Shown here: piece after piece, positions 46,450 through 61,200 of the stretch | Layout: each line of letters opens with the position of its first letter | How positions within the stretch are numbered: the first letter of the stretch is position 1 | Assembly: GCF_021155765.1 (NCBI RefSeq) | Contig: NC_060116.1 | Span: 3,906,001 to 3,970,000, forward strand | DNA length: 64,000 nucleotides | From: Diprion similis | Lineage: Eukaryota; Arthropoda; Insecta; Hymenoptera; Diprionidae | Reading direction: 5' to 3' | The notes under the pieces: generated by a model | Database searches by the model: none | Told to the model about the DNA's origin: nothing | Seen by the model: only the letters and a program-made list of their open reading frames with translations | Translations under genes and position numbers: made by a program

Positions 46450-49400
46450 AGCGTTGTAATTTCTCTGCTGTTGGTCCTACGCTTTTTTTCTGGTGTTTTC
46501 TGAGTTCCTGGGCGCCCAATTAATCTAGAAAGGGTCATACAAATCGATTCCGAGACGACAAATTCTCGGCTCCAAAAATGACCAAAAAAGTAAGGCTAAC
46601 CCCTTTGGATTTTTTGCGAAAATTTCGGCGATTCTGAAAAGTGCTGAAATAAATTCCTTCAGGCGCTATTCCGACGTAATTTCGCGAGGAAAATCGATTG
46701 ATCGCAGTCCGAATGCGCTGCGAGCAACGGATCAAAAGTTAGAGCCAAAAAACGAAAGACGTATTTTTTCAATTTTTCTGCTGCTGGTCTTTGCGTTGTA
46801 ATTTCTCTGCTGTTGGTCCTACGCTTTTTTTCTGGTGTTTTCTGAGTTCCTGGGCGTCCAATTAATCTAAAAAGGGTCATACAAATCGATTCCGAGACGA
46901 CAAATTCTCGGCTCCAAAAATGAATAAAAAAGGAAGGCTAACCCCTTTGGATTATATGCGAAAATTTCGACGATTCTGAAAAGTGCTGAAATAAATTCCT
47001 TCAGGCACTATTCCGACGTAATTTTGCGAGATAAATCGATTGATCGCAGTCCGAATGCGCTGCGAGCAACGGATCAAAAGTTAGAGCCAAAAAACGAAAG
47101 ACGTATTTTCTTAATTTTTCTGCTGCTGGTCTTTGCGTTGTAATTCCTCTGCTGTTGGTCCTACGCTTTTTTTCGGATGTTTTCGGAGTTCCTGGGCGTC
47201 CAATTATTCTAAAAAGGGTCATACAAATCGATTCCGAGACGACAAATTCTCGGCTCCAAAAATGGATAAAAAAGGAAGGCTAACCCCTTTGGATTTTTTG
47301 CGAAAATTTCGAAGATTCTGAACAGTGCTGAAATAAATTCCTTCAGGCACTATTCCGACGTAATTTTGCGAGAAAAATCGATTGATCGCAGTCCGAATGC
47401 GCTGCGAGCAACGGATCAAAAGTTAGAGCCAAAAAACGAAAGACGTATTTTCTTAATTTTTCTGCTCCTGGTCTTTGAGTTGTAATTCCTCTGCTGTTGG
47501 TCCCACGCTTTTTTTCTGGTGTTTTCTGAGTTCCTGGGCGTCCAAATAATCTAAAAAGGGTCATACAAATCGATTCCGAGACGACAAATTCTCGGCTCCA
47601 AAAATGAATAAAAAAGGAAGGCTAACCCCTTCGGATTTTTTGCGAAAATTTCGACGATTCTGAAAAGTGCTGAAATAAATTCCTTCAGGCACTATTCCGA
47701 CGTAATTTTGCGAGAAAAATCGATTGATTGCAGTCCGAATGCGCTGCGAGCAACGGATCAAAAGTTAGAGCCAAAAAACGAAAGACGTATTTTCCTAATT
47801 TTTCTGCTGCTGGTCTTTGCGTTGTCATTTCTCTGCTGTTGGTCCTACGCTTTTTTTCTGGTGTTTTCTGAGTTCCTGGGCGTCCAATTAATCTAAAAAG
47901 GGTCATACAAATCGATTCCGAGACGACAAATTCTCGGCTCCAAAAATGAATAAAAAAGGAAGGCTAACCCCTTTGGATTTTTTGCGAAAATTTCGACGAT
48001 TCTGAAAAGTGCTGAAATAAATTCCTTCAGGCACTATTCCGACGTAATTTTGCGAGAAAAATCGATTGATCGCAGTCCGAATGCGCTGCGAGCAACGGAT
48101 CAAAAGTTAGAGCCAAAAAACGAAAGACGTATTTTGCTAATTTTTCTGCTGCTGGTCTTTGCGTTGTCATTTCTCTGCTGTTGGTCCTACGCTTTTTTTC
48201 TGGTGTTTTCTGAGTTCCTGGGCGTCCAATTAATCTAAAAAGGGTCATACAAATCGATTCCGAGACGACAAATTCTCGGCTCCAAAAATGAATAAAAAAG
48301 GAAGGCTAACCCCTTTGGATTTTTTGCGAAAATTTCGACGATTCTGAAAAGTGCTGAAATCAATTCCTCCAGGCACTATTCCGACGTAATTTTGCGAGAA
48401 AAATCGATTGATCGCAGTCCGAATGCGCTGCGAGCGACGGATTAAAAGTTAGAGCCAAAAAACGAAAGACGTATTTTCCTAATTTTTCTGCTGCTGGTCT
48501 TTGCGTTGTCATTTCTCTGCTGTTGGTCCTACGCTTTTTTTCTGGTGTTTTCTGAGTTCCTGGGCGTCCAATTAATCTAAAAAGGGTCATACAAATCGAT
48601 TCCGAGACGACAAATTCTCGGCTCCCAAAATGAATAAAAAAGGAAGGCTAACCCCTTTGGATTTTTTGCGAAAATTTCGACGATTCTGAAAAGTGCTGAA
48701 ATAAATTCCTTCAGGCACTATTCCGACGTAATTTTGCGAGAAAAATCGATTGATCGCAGTCCGAATGCGCTGCGAGCAACGGATCAGAAGTTAGAGCCAA
48801 AAAACGAAAGACGTATTTTCTTAATTTTTCTGCTGCTGGTCTTTGAGTTGTAATTCCTCTGCTGTTGGTCCTACGCTTTTTTTCTGGTGTTTTCTGAGTT
48901 CCTGGGCGTCCAATTCATTTAAAAAGGGTCATACAAATCGATTCCTAGACGACAAATTCTCGGCTCCAAAAATGAATAAAAAAGGAAGGCTAACCCCTTT
49001 GGATTTTTTGCGAAAATTTCGACGATTTTGAAAAGTGCTGAAATAAATTCCTTCAGGCACTATTCCGACGTAATTTTGCGAGAAAAATCGATTGATCGCA
49101 GTCCGAATGCGCTGCGAGCAACGGATCAAAAGTTAGAGCCAAAAAACGAAAGACGTATTTTCTTAATTTTTCTGCTCCTGGTCTTTGAGTTGTAATTCCT
49201 CTGCTGTTGGTCCCACGCTTTTTTTCTGGTGTTTTCTGAGTTCCTGGGCGTCCAATTAATCTAAAAAGGGTCATACAAATCGATTCCGAGACGACAAATT
49301 CTCGGCTCCAAAAATGAATGGAAAAGGAAGGCTAACCCCTTCGGATTTTTTGCGAAAATTTCGACGATTCTGAAAAGTGCTGAAATAAATTCCTTCAGGC

Positions 49401-52400
49401 ACTATTCCGACGTAATTTTGCGAGAAAAATCGATTGATCGCAGTCCGAATGCGCTGCGAGCAACGGATCAGAAGTTAGAGCCAAAAAACGAAAGACGTAT
49501 TTTCTTAATTTTTCTGCTGCTGGTCTTTGAGTTGTAATTCCTCTGCTGTTGGTCCTACGCTTTTTTTCTGGTGTTTTCTGAGTTCCTGGGCGTCCAATTC
49601 ATCTAAAAAGGGTCATACAAATCGATTCCTAGACGACAAATTCTCGTCTCCAAAAATGAATAAAAAAGGAAGGCTAACCCCTTTGGATTTTTTGCGAAAA
49701 TTTCGACGATTCTGAAAAGTGCTGAAATAAATTCCTTCAGCCACTATTCCGACGTAATTTTGCGAGAAAAATCGATTGATTGCAGTCCGAATGCGCTGCG
49801 AGCAACGGATCAAAAGTTAGAGCCAAAAAACGAAAGACGTATTTTCCTAATTTTTCTGCTGCTGGTCTTTGCGTTGTCATTTCTCTGCTGTTGGTCCTAC
49901 GCTTTTTTTCTGGTGTTTTCTGAGTTCCTGGGCGTCCAATTAATCTAAAAAGGGTCATACAAATCGATTCCGAGACGACAAATTCTCGGCTCCAAAAATG
50001 AATAAAAAAGGAAGGCTAACCCCTTTGGATTTTTTGCGAAAATTTCGACGATTCTGAAAAGTGCTGAAATAAATTCCTTCAGGCACTATTCCGACGTAAT
50101 TTTGCGAGAAAAATCGATTGATCGCAGTCCGAATGCGCTGCGAGCAACGGATCAAAAGTTAGAGCCAAAAAACGAAAGACGTATTTTCCTAATTTTTCTG
50201 CTGCTGGTCTTTGCGTTGTCATTTCTCTGCTGTTGATCCTACGCTTTTTTTCTGGTGTTTTCTGAGTTCCTGGGCGTCCAAATAATCTGAAAAGGGTCAT
50301 AGAAATCGATTCCGAGACGACAAATTCTCGGCTCCAAAAATGAATAAAAAAGGAAGGCTAACCCCTTCGGATTTTTTGCGAAAATTTCGACGATTCTGAA
50401 AAGTGCTGAAATAAATTCCTCCAGGCACCATTCCGACGTAATTTCGCGAGGAAAATCGATTGATCGCAGTCCGAATGCGTTGCGAGCAACGGATCAAAAG
50501 TTAGAGCCAAAAAACGAAAGACGTATTTTCTTAATTTTTCTGCTGCTGGTCTTAGCGTTGTAATTTCTCTGCTGTTGGTCCTACGCTTTTTTTCTGGTGT
50601 TTTCTGAGTTCCTGGGCGTCCAATTAATCTGAAAAGGGTCATACAAATCGATTCCGAGACGACAAATTCTCGGCTCCAAAAATGAATAAAAAAGGAAGGC
50701 TAACCCCTTTGGATTTTTTGCGAAAATTTCGACGATTCTGAAAAGTGCTGAAATAAATTCCTTCAGGCACTATTCCGACGTAATTTTGCGAGATAAATCG
50801 ATTGATCGCAGTCCGAATGCGCTGCGAGCAACGGATCAAAAGTGAGAGCCAAAAAACGAAAGACGTATTTTCTTAATTTTTCTGCTGCTGGTCTTCGCGT
50901 TGTAATTCCTCTGCTGTTGGTCCTACGCTTTTTTTCGGATGTTTTCGGAGTTCCTGGGCGTCCAATTATTCTAAAAAGGGTCATACAAATCGATTCCGAG
51001 ACGACAAATTCTCGGCTCCAAAAATGGATAAAAAAGGAAGGCTAACCCCTGTGGATTTTTTGCGAGAATTTCGACGATTCTGAACAGTGCTGAAATAAAT
51101 TCCTTCAGGCACTATTCCGACGTAATTTTGCGAGGAAAATCGATTGATCGCAGTCCGAATGCGCTGCGAGCAACGTATCAAAAGTGAGAGCCAAAAAACG
51201 GAAGACGTATTTTCCTAATTTTTCTGCTGCCGGTCTTTGCGTTGTGATTTCTCTGCCCTGGTCCTACGCTTTTTTTCCGGTGTTTTCTGAGTTCCTAGGC
51301 GTCCAATGAATCTAGAAAGGGTCATACAAATCGATTCCGAGACGACGAATTCTCGGCTCCGAATATGACCAAAAAAGTAAGGCTAACCCTTTTGGATTTT
51401 TCGCGAAAATTTCGACGATTCCGAAGAGTGCTGAGATGAATCCCTTCAGGCACTATTCCGACGTAATTTTGCAAGACGAATCGATTGATCGCAGTCCGAA
51501 TGCGCTGCGAGCAACGGATCAAAAGTGAGAGCCAAAAAACGAAAGACGTATTTTCCTAATTTTTCTGCTGCCGGTCTTTGCGTTGTGATTTCTCTGCTGT
51601 TGGTCCTACGCTTTTTTCCCGGTGTTTTCTGAGTTCCTGGGCGTCCAATGAATCTAGAAAGGGTCATACGAATCGATTCCGAGACGACAAATTCTCGGCT
51701 CCAAAAATGACCAAAAAAGTAATGCTAACCCCTTCGGATTTTTCGCGAAAATTTCGACGATTCTGAAAAGTGCTGAGATAAATTCCTTCAGGCACTATTC
51801 CGACGTAATTTTGCGAGATGAATCGATTGATCGCAGTCCGAACGCGCTGCGAGCAACGGATCAAAAGTGAGAGCCAAAAAACGAAAGACGTATTTTTTCA
51901 ATTTTTCTGCTGCTGTTCTTCGCGTTGTAATTTCTCTGCTGTTGGTCCTACGCTTTTTTTCTGGTGTTTTCTGAGTTCCTGGGCGTCCAATTAATCTAAA
52001 AAGGGTCATACAAATCGATTCCGAGACGACAAATTCTCGGCTCCAAAAATGAATAAAAAAGGAGGGCTAACCCCTTTGGATTTTTTGCGAAAATTTCGAC
52101 GATTCTGAAAAGTGCTGAAATAAATTCCTTTAGGCACTATTCCGACGTAATTTTGCGAGAAAAATCGATTGATCGCAGTCCGAATGCGCTGCGAGCAACG
52201 GATCAAAAGTTAGAGCCAAAAAACGAAAGACGTATTTTCTTAATTTTTCTGCTGCTGGTCTTTGCGTTGTAATTCCTCTGCTGTTGGTCCTACGCTTTTT
52301 TTCTGGTGTTTTCTGAGTTCCTGGGCGTCCACATAATCTAAAAAGGGTCATACAAATCGATTCCGAAACGACAAATTCTCGGCTCCAAAAATGAATAAAA

Positions 52401-55279
52401 AAGGAAGGCTAACCCCTTTGGATTTTTTGCGAAAATTTCGACGATTCTGAAAAGTGCTGAAATAAATTCCTTCAGGCACTATTCCGACGTAATTTTGCGA
52501 GAAAAATCGATTGATCGCAGTCCGAATGCGCTGCGAGCAACGGATCAAAAGTAAGAGCCAAAGAACGAAAGACGTATTTTCTTAATTTTTCTGCTGCTGG
52601 GCTTTGAGTTGTAATTCCTCTGCTGTTGATCCTACGCTTATTTTCTGGTGTTTTCTGAGTTCCTGGGCGTCCAATTAATCTAAAAAGGGTCATACAAATC
52701 GATTTCGAGACGAGTAATTCTCGGCTCCAAAACTGAATAAAAAAGGAAGGCTAACCCCTTTGGATTTTATGCGAAAATTTCGACGATTCTGAAAAGTGCT
52801 GAAATAAATTCCTTCAGGCACTATTCCGACGTAATTTTGCGAGATAAATCGATTGATCGCAGTCCGAATGCGCTGCGAGCAACGGATCAAAAGTTAGAGC
52901 CAAAAAACGAAAGACGTATTTTCTTAATTTTTCTGCTGCTGGTCTTTGAGTTGTAATTCCTCTGCTGTTGGTCCTACGCTTTTTTTCTGGTGTTTTCTGA
53001 GTTCCTGGGCGTCCAATTCATTTAAAAAGGGTCATACAAATCGATTCCTAGACGACAAATTCTCGGCTCCAAAAATGAATAAAAAAGGAAGGCTAACCCC
53101 TTTGGATTTTTTGCGAAAATTTCGACGATTTTGAAAAGTGCTGAAATAAATTCCTTCAGGCACTATTCCGACGTAATTTTGCGAGAAAAATCGATTGATC
53201 GCAGTCCGAATGCGCTGCGAGCAACGGATCAAAAGTTAGAGCCAAAAAACGAAAGACGTATTTTCTTAATTTTTCTGCTCCTGGTCTTTGAGTTGTAATT
53301 CCTCTGCTGTTGGTCCCACGCTTTTTTTCTGGTGTTTTCTGAGTTCCTGGGCGTCCAATTAATCTAAAAAGGGTCATACAAATCAATTCCGAGACGACAA
53401 ATTCTCGGCTCCAAAAAAGTGTAAAAAAAGAAGGCTAACCCCTTTGGATTTTTTGCGAAAATTTCGACGATTCTGAAAAGTGCTGAAATAAATTCCTTCA
53501 GGCACTATTCCGACGTAATTTTGCGAGAAAAATCGATTGATCGCAGTCCGAATGCGCTGCGAGCAACGGATCAAAAGTTAGAGCCAAAAAACGAAAGACG
53601 TATTTTCCTAATTTTTCTGCTGCTGGTCTTTGCGTTGTCATTTCTCTGCTGTTGGTCCTACGCTTTTTTTCTGGTGTTTTCTGAGTTCCTGGGCGTCCAA
53701 TTAATCTAAAAAGGGTCATCCAAATCGATTCCGAGACGACAAATTCTCGGCTCCAAAAATGAATAAAAAAGGAAGGCTAACCCCTTTGGATTTTTTGCGA
53801 AAATTTCGACGATTCTGAAAAGTGCTGAAATAAATTCCTTCAGGCACTATTCCGACGTAATTTTGCGAGAAAAATCGATTGATTGCAGTCCGAATGCGCT
53901 GCGAGCAACGGATCAAAAGTTAGAGCCAAAAAACGAAAGACGTATTTTCCTAATTTTTCTGCTGCTGGTCTTTGCGTTGTCATTTCTCTGCTGTTGGTCC
54001 TACGCTTTTTTTCTGGTGTTTTCTGAGTTCCTGGGCGTCCAATTAATCTAAAAAGGGTCATACAAATCGATTCCGAGACGACAAATTCTCGGCTCCAAAA
54101 ATGAATAAAAAAGGAAGGCTAACCCCTTTGGATTTTTTGCGAAAATTTCGACGATTCTGAAAAGTGCTGAAATAAATTCCTTCAGGCACTATTCCGACGT
54201 AATTTTGCGAGAAAAATCGATTGATCGCAGTCCGAATGCGCTGCGAGCAACGGATCAGAAGTTAGAGCCAAAAAACGAAAGACGCATTTTCTTAATTTTT
54301 CTGCTGCTGGTCTTTGAGTTGTAATTCCTCTGCTGTTGGTCCTACGCTTTTTTTCTGGTGTTTTCTGAGTTCCTGGGCGTCCAATTAATCTAAAAAGGGT
54401 CATACAAATCGATTCCGAGACGACAAATTCTCGGCTCCAAAAATGAATAAAAAAGGAAGGCTAACCCCTTTGGATTTTTTGCGAAAATTTCGACGATTCT
54501 GAAAAGTGCTGAAATAAATTCCTTCAGGCACTATTCCGACGTAATTTTGCAAGAAAAATCGATTGATCGCAGTCCGAATGCGCTGCGAGCAACGGATCAA
54601 AAGTTAGAGCCAAAAAACGAAAGACGTATTTTGCTAATTTTTCTGCTGCTGGTCTTTGCGTTGTCATTTCTCTGCTGTTGGTCCTACGCTTTTTTTCTGG
54701 TGTTTTCTGAGTTCCTGGGCGTCCAATTAATCTAAAAAGGGTCATACAAATCGATTCCGAGACGACAAATTCTCGGCTCCAAAAATGAATAAAAAAGGAA
54801 GGCTAACCCCTTTGGATTTTTTGCGAAAATTTCGACGATTCTGAAAAGTGCTGAAATCAATTCCTCCAGGCACTATTCCGACGTAATTTTGCGAGAAAAA
54901 TCGATTGATCGCGGTCCGAATGCGCTGCGAGCAACGGATTAAAAGTTAGAGCCAAAAAACGAAAGACGTATTTTCCTAATTTTTCTGCTGCTGGTCTTTG
55001 CGTTGTCATTTCTCTGCTGTTGGTCCTACGCTTTTTTTCTGGTGTTTTCTGAGTTCCCGGGCGTCCAATTAATCTAAAAAGGGTCATACAAATCGATTCC
55101 GAGACGACAAATTCTCGGCTCCAAAAATGAATAAAAAAGGAAGGCTAACCCCTTTGGATTTTTTGCGAAAATTTCGACGATTCTGAAAAGTGCTGAAATA
55201 AATTCCTTCAGGCACTATTCCGACGTAATTTTGCGAGAAAAATCGATTGATCGCAGTCCGAATGCGCTGCGAGCAACGG

Positions 55280-58200
55280 ATCAAAAGTAAGAGCCAAAAA
55301 ACGAAAGACGTATTTTCTTAATTTTTCTGCTTCTGGTCTTTGAGTTGTAATTCCTCTGCTGTTGGTCCCACGCTTTTTTTCTGGTGTTTTCTGAGTTCCT
55401 GGGCGTCCAAATAATCTAAAAAGGGTCATACAAATCGATTCCGAGACGACAAATTCTCGGCTCCAAAAATGAATAAAAAAGGAAGGCTAACCCCTTTGGA
55501 TTTTTTGCGAAAATTTCGACGATTCTGAAAAGTGCTGAAATGAATTCCTTCAGGCACTATTCCGACGTAATTTTGCGAGAAAAATCGATTGATTGCAGTC
55601 CGAATGCGCTGCGAGCAACGGATCAAAAGTTAGAGCCAAAAAACGAAAGACGTATTTTCCTAATTTTTCTGCTGCTGGTCTTTGCGTTGTCATTTCTCTG
55701 CTGTTGGTCCTACGCTTTTTTTCTGGTGTTTTCTGAGTTCCTGGGCGTCCAATTAATCTAAAAAGGGTCATACAAATCGATTCCGAGACGACAAATTCTC
55801 GGCTCCAAAAATGAATAAAAAAGGAAGGCTAACCCCTTTGGATTTTTTGCGAAAATTTCGACGATTCTGAAAAGTGCTGAAATAAATTCCTTCAGGCACT
55901 ATTCCGACGTAATTTTGCAAGAAAAATCGATTGATCGCAGTCCGAATGCGCTGCGAGCAACGGATCAAAAGTTAGAGCCAAAAAACGAAAGACGTATTTT
56001 GCTAATTTTTCTGCTGCTGGTCTTTGCGTTGTCATTTCTCTGCTGTTGGTCCTACGCTTTTTTTCTGGTGTTTTCTGAGTTCCTGGGCGTCCAATTAATC
56101 TAAAAAGGGTCATACAAATCGATTCCGAGACGACAAATTCTCGGCTCCAAAAATGAATAAAAAAGGAAGGCTAACCCCTTTGGATTTTTTGCGAAAATTT
56201 CGACGATTCTGAAAAGTGCTGAAATCAATTCCTCCAGGCACTATTCCGACGTAATTTTGCGAGAAAAATCGATTGATCGCGGTCCGAATGCGCTGCGAGC
56301 AACGGATTAAAAGTTAGAGCCAAAAAACGAAAGACGTATTTTCCTAATTTTTCTGCTGCTGGTCTTTGCGTTGTCATTTCTCTGCTGTTGGTCCTACGCT
56401 TTTTTTCTGGTGTTTTCTGAGTTCCTGGGCGTCCAATTAATCTAAAAAGGGTCATACAAATCGATTCCGAGACGACAAATTCTCGGCTCCAAAAATGAAT
56501 AAAAAAGGAAGGCTAACCCCTTTGGATTTTTTGCGAAAATTTCGACGATTCTGAAAAGTGCTGAAATAAATTCCTTCAGGCACTATTCCGACGTAATTTT
56601 GCGAGAAAAATCGATTGATTGCAGTCCGAATGCGCTGCGAGCAACGGATCAAAAGTTAGAGCCAAAAAACGAAAGACGTATTTTCCTAATTTTTCTGCTG
56701 CTGGTCTTTGCGTTGTCATTTCTCTGCTGTTGGTCCTACGCTTTTTTTCTGGTGTTTTCTGAGTTCCTGGGCGTCCAATTAATCTAAAAAGGGTCATCCT
56801 AATCGATTCCGAGACGACAAATTCTCGGCTCCAAAAATGAATAAAAAAGGAAGGCTAACCCCTTTGGATTTTTTGCGAAAATTTCGACGATTCTGAAAAG
56901 TGCTGAAATAAATTCCTTCAGGCACTATTCCGACGTAATTTTGCGAGAAAAATCGATTGATTGCAGTCCGAATGCGCTGCGAGCAACGGATCAAAAGTTA
57001 GAGCCAAAAAACGAAAGACGTATTTTCCTAATTTTTCTGCTGCTGGTCTTTGCGTTGTCATTTCTCTGCTGTTGGTCCTACGCTTTTTTTCTGGTGTTTT
57101 CTGAGTTCCTGGGCGTCCAATTAATCTAAAAAGGGTCATACAAATCGATTCCGAGACGACAAATTCTCGGCTCCAAAAATGAATAAAAAAGGAAGGCTAA
57201 CCCCTTTGGATTTTTTGCGAAAATTTCGACGATTCTGAAAAGTGCTGAAATAAATTCCTTCAGGCACTATTCCGACGTAATTTTGCGAGAAAAATCGATT
57301 GATCGCAGTCCGAATGCGCTGCGAGCAACGGATCAGAAGTTAGAGCCAAAAAACGAAAGACGTATTTTCTTAATTTTTCTGCTGCTGGTCTTCGAGTTGT
57401 AATTCCTCTGCTGTTGGTCCTACGCTTTTTTTCTGGTGTTTTCTGAGTTCCTGGGCGTCCAATTCATCTAAAAAGGGTCATACAAATCGATTCCTAGACG
57501 ACAAATACTCGTCTCCAAAAATGAATAAAAAAGGAAGGCTAACCCCTTTGGATTTTTTGCGAAAATTTCGACGATTTTGAAAAGTGCTGAAATAAATTCC
57601 TTCAGGCACTATTCCGACGTAATTTTGCGAGAAAAATCGATTGATCGCAGTCCGAATGCGCTGCGAGCAACGGATCAAAAGTTAGAGCCAAAAAACGAAA
57701 GACGTATTTTCTTAATTTTTCTGCTCCTGGTCTTTGAGTTGTAATTCCTCTGCTGTTGGTCCCACGCTTTTTTTCTGGTGTTTTCTGAGTTCCTGGGCGT
57801 CCGAATAATCTAAAAAGGGTCATACAAATCGATTCCGAGACGACAAATTCTCGGCTCTAAAAATGAATAAAAAAGGAAGGCTAACCCCTTTGGATTTTTT
57901 GCGAAAATTTCGACGATTCTGAAAAGTGCTGAAATAAATTCCTTCAGGCACTATTCCGACGTCATTTTGCGAGATAAATCGATAGATCGCAGTCCGAATG
58001 CGCTGCGAGCAACGGATCAAAAGTTAGAGCCAAAAAACGAAAGACGTATTTTCTTAATTTTTCTGCTGCTGGTCCTTGAGTTGTAATTCCTCTGCTGTTG
58101 GTCCTACGCTTTTTTTCTGGTGTTTTCTGAGTTCCTGGGCGTCCGAATAATCTAAAGAGGGTTATACAAATCGATTCCGAGACGACAAATTCTCGGCTCC

Positions 58201-61200
58201 AAAAATGAATAAAAAAGGAAGGCTAACCCCTTTGGATTTTTTGCGAAAATTTCGACGATTCTGAAAAGTGCTGAAATAAATTCCTTCAGGCACTATTCCG
58301 ACGTAATTTTGCGAGAAAAATCGATTGATTGCAGTCCGAATGCGCTGCGAGCAACGGATCAAAAGTTAGAGCCAAAAAACGAAAGACGTATTTTCCTAAT
58401 TTTTCTGCTGCTGGTCTTTGCGTTGTCATTTCTCTGCTGTTGGTCCTACGCTTTTTTTCTGGTGTTTTCTGAGTTCCTGGGCGTCCAATTAATCTAAAAA
58501 GGGTCATACAAATCGATTCCGAGACGACAAATTCTCGGCTCCAAAAATGAATAAAAAAGGAAGGCTAACCCCTTTGGATTTTTTGCGAAAATTTCGACGA
58601 TTCTGAAAAGTGCTGAAATAAATTCCTTCAGGCACTATTCCGACGTAATTTTGCGAGAAAAATCGATTGATCGCAGTCCGAATGCGCTGCGAGCAACGGA
58701 TCAAAAGTTAGAGCCAAAAAACGAAAGACGTATTTTCTTAATTTTTCTGCTCCTGGTCTTTGAGTTGTAATTCCTCTGCTGTTGGTCCCACGCTTTTTTT
58801 CTGGTGTTTTCTGAGTTCCTGGGCGTCCAATTAATCCAAAAAGGGTCATACAAATCGATTTCGAGACGACAAATTCTCGGCTCCAAAAATAAATAAAAAA
58901 GAAAGGCTGACCCCTTTGGATTTTTTGCGAAAATATCGACGATTCTGAAAAGTGCTGAGATAAATTCCTTCAGGCACTATTCCGACGTCATTTTGCGAGA
59001 TAAATCGATAGATCGCAGTCCGAATGCGCTGCGAGCAACGGATCAAAAGTTAGAGCCAAAAAACGAAAGACGTATTTTCTTAATTTTTCTGCTGCTGGTC
59101 TTTGAGTTGTAATTCCTCTGCTGTTGGTCCTACGCTTTTTTTCTGGTGTTTTCTGAGTTCCTGGGCGTCCGAATAATCTAAAAAGGGTTATACAAATCGA
59201 TTCCGAGACGACAAATTCTCGGCTCCAAAAAAGTGTAAAAAAAGAAGGCTAACCCCTTTGGATTTTTTGCGAAAATTTCGACGATTCTGAAAAGTGCTGA
59301 AATAAATTCCTTCAGGCACTATTCCGACGTAATTTTGCGAGAAAAATCGATTGATCGCAGTCCGAATGCGCTGCGAGCAACGGATCAAAAGTTAGAGCCA
59401 AAAAACGAAAGACGTATTTTCCTAATTTTTCTGCTGCTGGTCTTTGCGTTGTCATTTCTCTGCTGTTGGTCCTACGCTTTTTTTCTGGTGTTTTCTGAGT
59501 TCCTGGGCGTCCGATTAATCTAAAAAGGGTCATCCAAATCGATTCCGAGACGACAAATTCTCGGCTCCAAAAATGAATAAAAAAGGAAGGCTAACCCCTT
59601 TGGATTTTTTGCGAAAATTTCGACGATTCTGAAAAGTGCTGAAATAAATTCCTTCAGGCACTATTCCGACGTAATTTTGCGAGAAAAATCGATTGATCGC
59701 AGTCCGAATGCGCTGCGAGCAACGGATCAGAAGTTAGAGCCAAAAAACGAAAGACGCATTTTCTTAATTTTTCTGCTGCTGGTCTTTGAGTTGTAATTCC
59801 TCTGCTGTTGGTCCTACGCTTTTTTTCTGGTGTTTTCTGAGTTCCTGGGCGTCCAATTCATCTAAAAAGGGTCATACAAATCGATTCCTAGACGACAAAT
59901 ACTCGGCTCCAAAAATGAATAAAAAAGGAAGGCTAACCCCTTTGGATTTTTTGCGAAAATTTCGACGATTTTGAAAAGTGCTGAAATAAATTCCTTCAGG
60001 CACTATTCCGACGTAATTTTGCGAGAAAAATCGATTGATCGCAGTCCGAATGCGCTGCGAGCAACGGATCAAAAGTAAGAGCCAAAAAACGAAAGACGTA
60101 TTTTCTTAATTTTTCTGCTTCTGGTCTTTGAGTTGTAATTCCTCTGCTGTTGGTCCCACGCTTTTTTTCTGGTGTTTTCTGAGTTCCTGGGCGTCCAAAT
60201 AATCTAAAAAGGGTCATACAAATCGATTCCGAGACGACAAATTCTCGGCTCCAAAAATGAATAAAAAAGGAAGGCTAACCCCTTTGGATTTTTTGCGAAA
60301 ATTTCGACGATTCTGAAAAGTGCTGAAATGAATTCCTTCAGGCACTATTCCGACGTAATTTTGCGAGAAAAATCGATTGATTGCAGTCCGAATGCGCTGC
60401 GAGCAACGGATCAAAAGTTAGAGCCAAAAAACGAAAGACGTATTTTCCTAATTTTTCTGCTGCTGGTCTTTGCGTTGTCATTTCTCTGCTGTTGGTCCTA
60501 CGCTTTTTTTCTGGTGTTTTCTGAGTTCCTGGGCGTCCAATTAATCTAAAAAGGGTCATACAAATCGATTCCGAGACGACAAATTCTCGGCTCCAAAAAT
60601 GAATAAAAAAGGAAGGCTAACCCCTTTGGATTTTTTGCGAAAATTTCGACGATTCTGAAAAGTGCTGAAATAAATTCCTTCAGGCACTATTCCGACGTAA
60701 TTTTGCAAGAAAAATCGATTGATCGCAGTCCGAATGCGCTGCGAGCAACGGATCAAAAGTTAGAGCCAAAAAACGAAAGACGTATTTTGCTAATTTTTCT
60801 GCTGCTGGTCTTTGCGTTGTCATTTCTCTGCTGTTGGTCCTACGCTTTTTTTCTGGTGTTTTCTGAGTTCCTGGGCGTCCAATTAATCTAAAAAGGGTCA
60901 TACAAATCGATTCCGAGACGACAAATTCTCGGCTCCAAAAATGAATAAAAAAGGAAGGCTAACCCCTTTGGATTTTTTGCGAAAATTTCGACGATTCTGA
61001 AAAGTGCTGAAATCAATTCCTCCAGGCACTATTCCGACGTAATTTTGCGAGAAAAATCGATTGATCGCGGTCCGAATGCGCTGCGAGCAACGGATTAAAA
61101 GTTAGAGCCAAAAAACGAAAGACGTATTTTCCTATTTTTTCTGCTGCTGGTCTTTGCGTTGTCATTTCTCTGCTGTTGGTCCTACGCTTTTTTTCTGGTG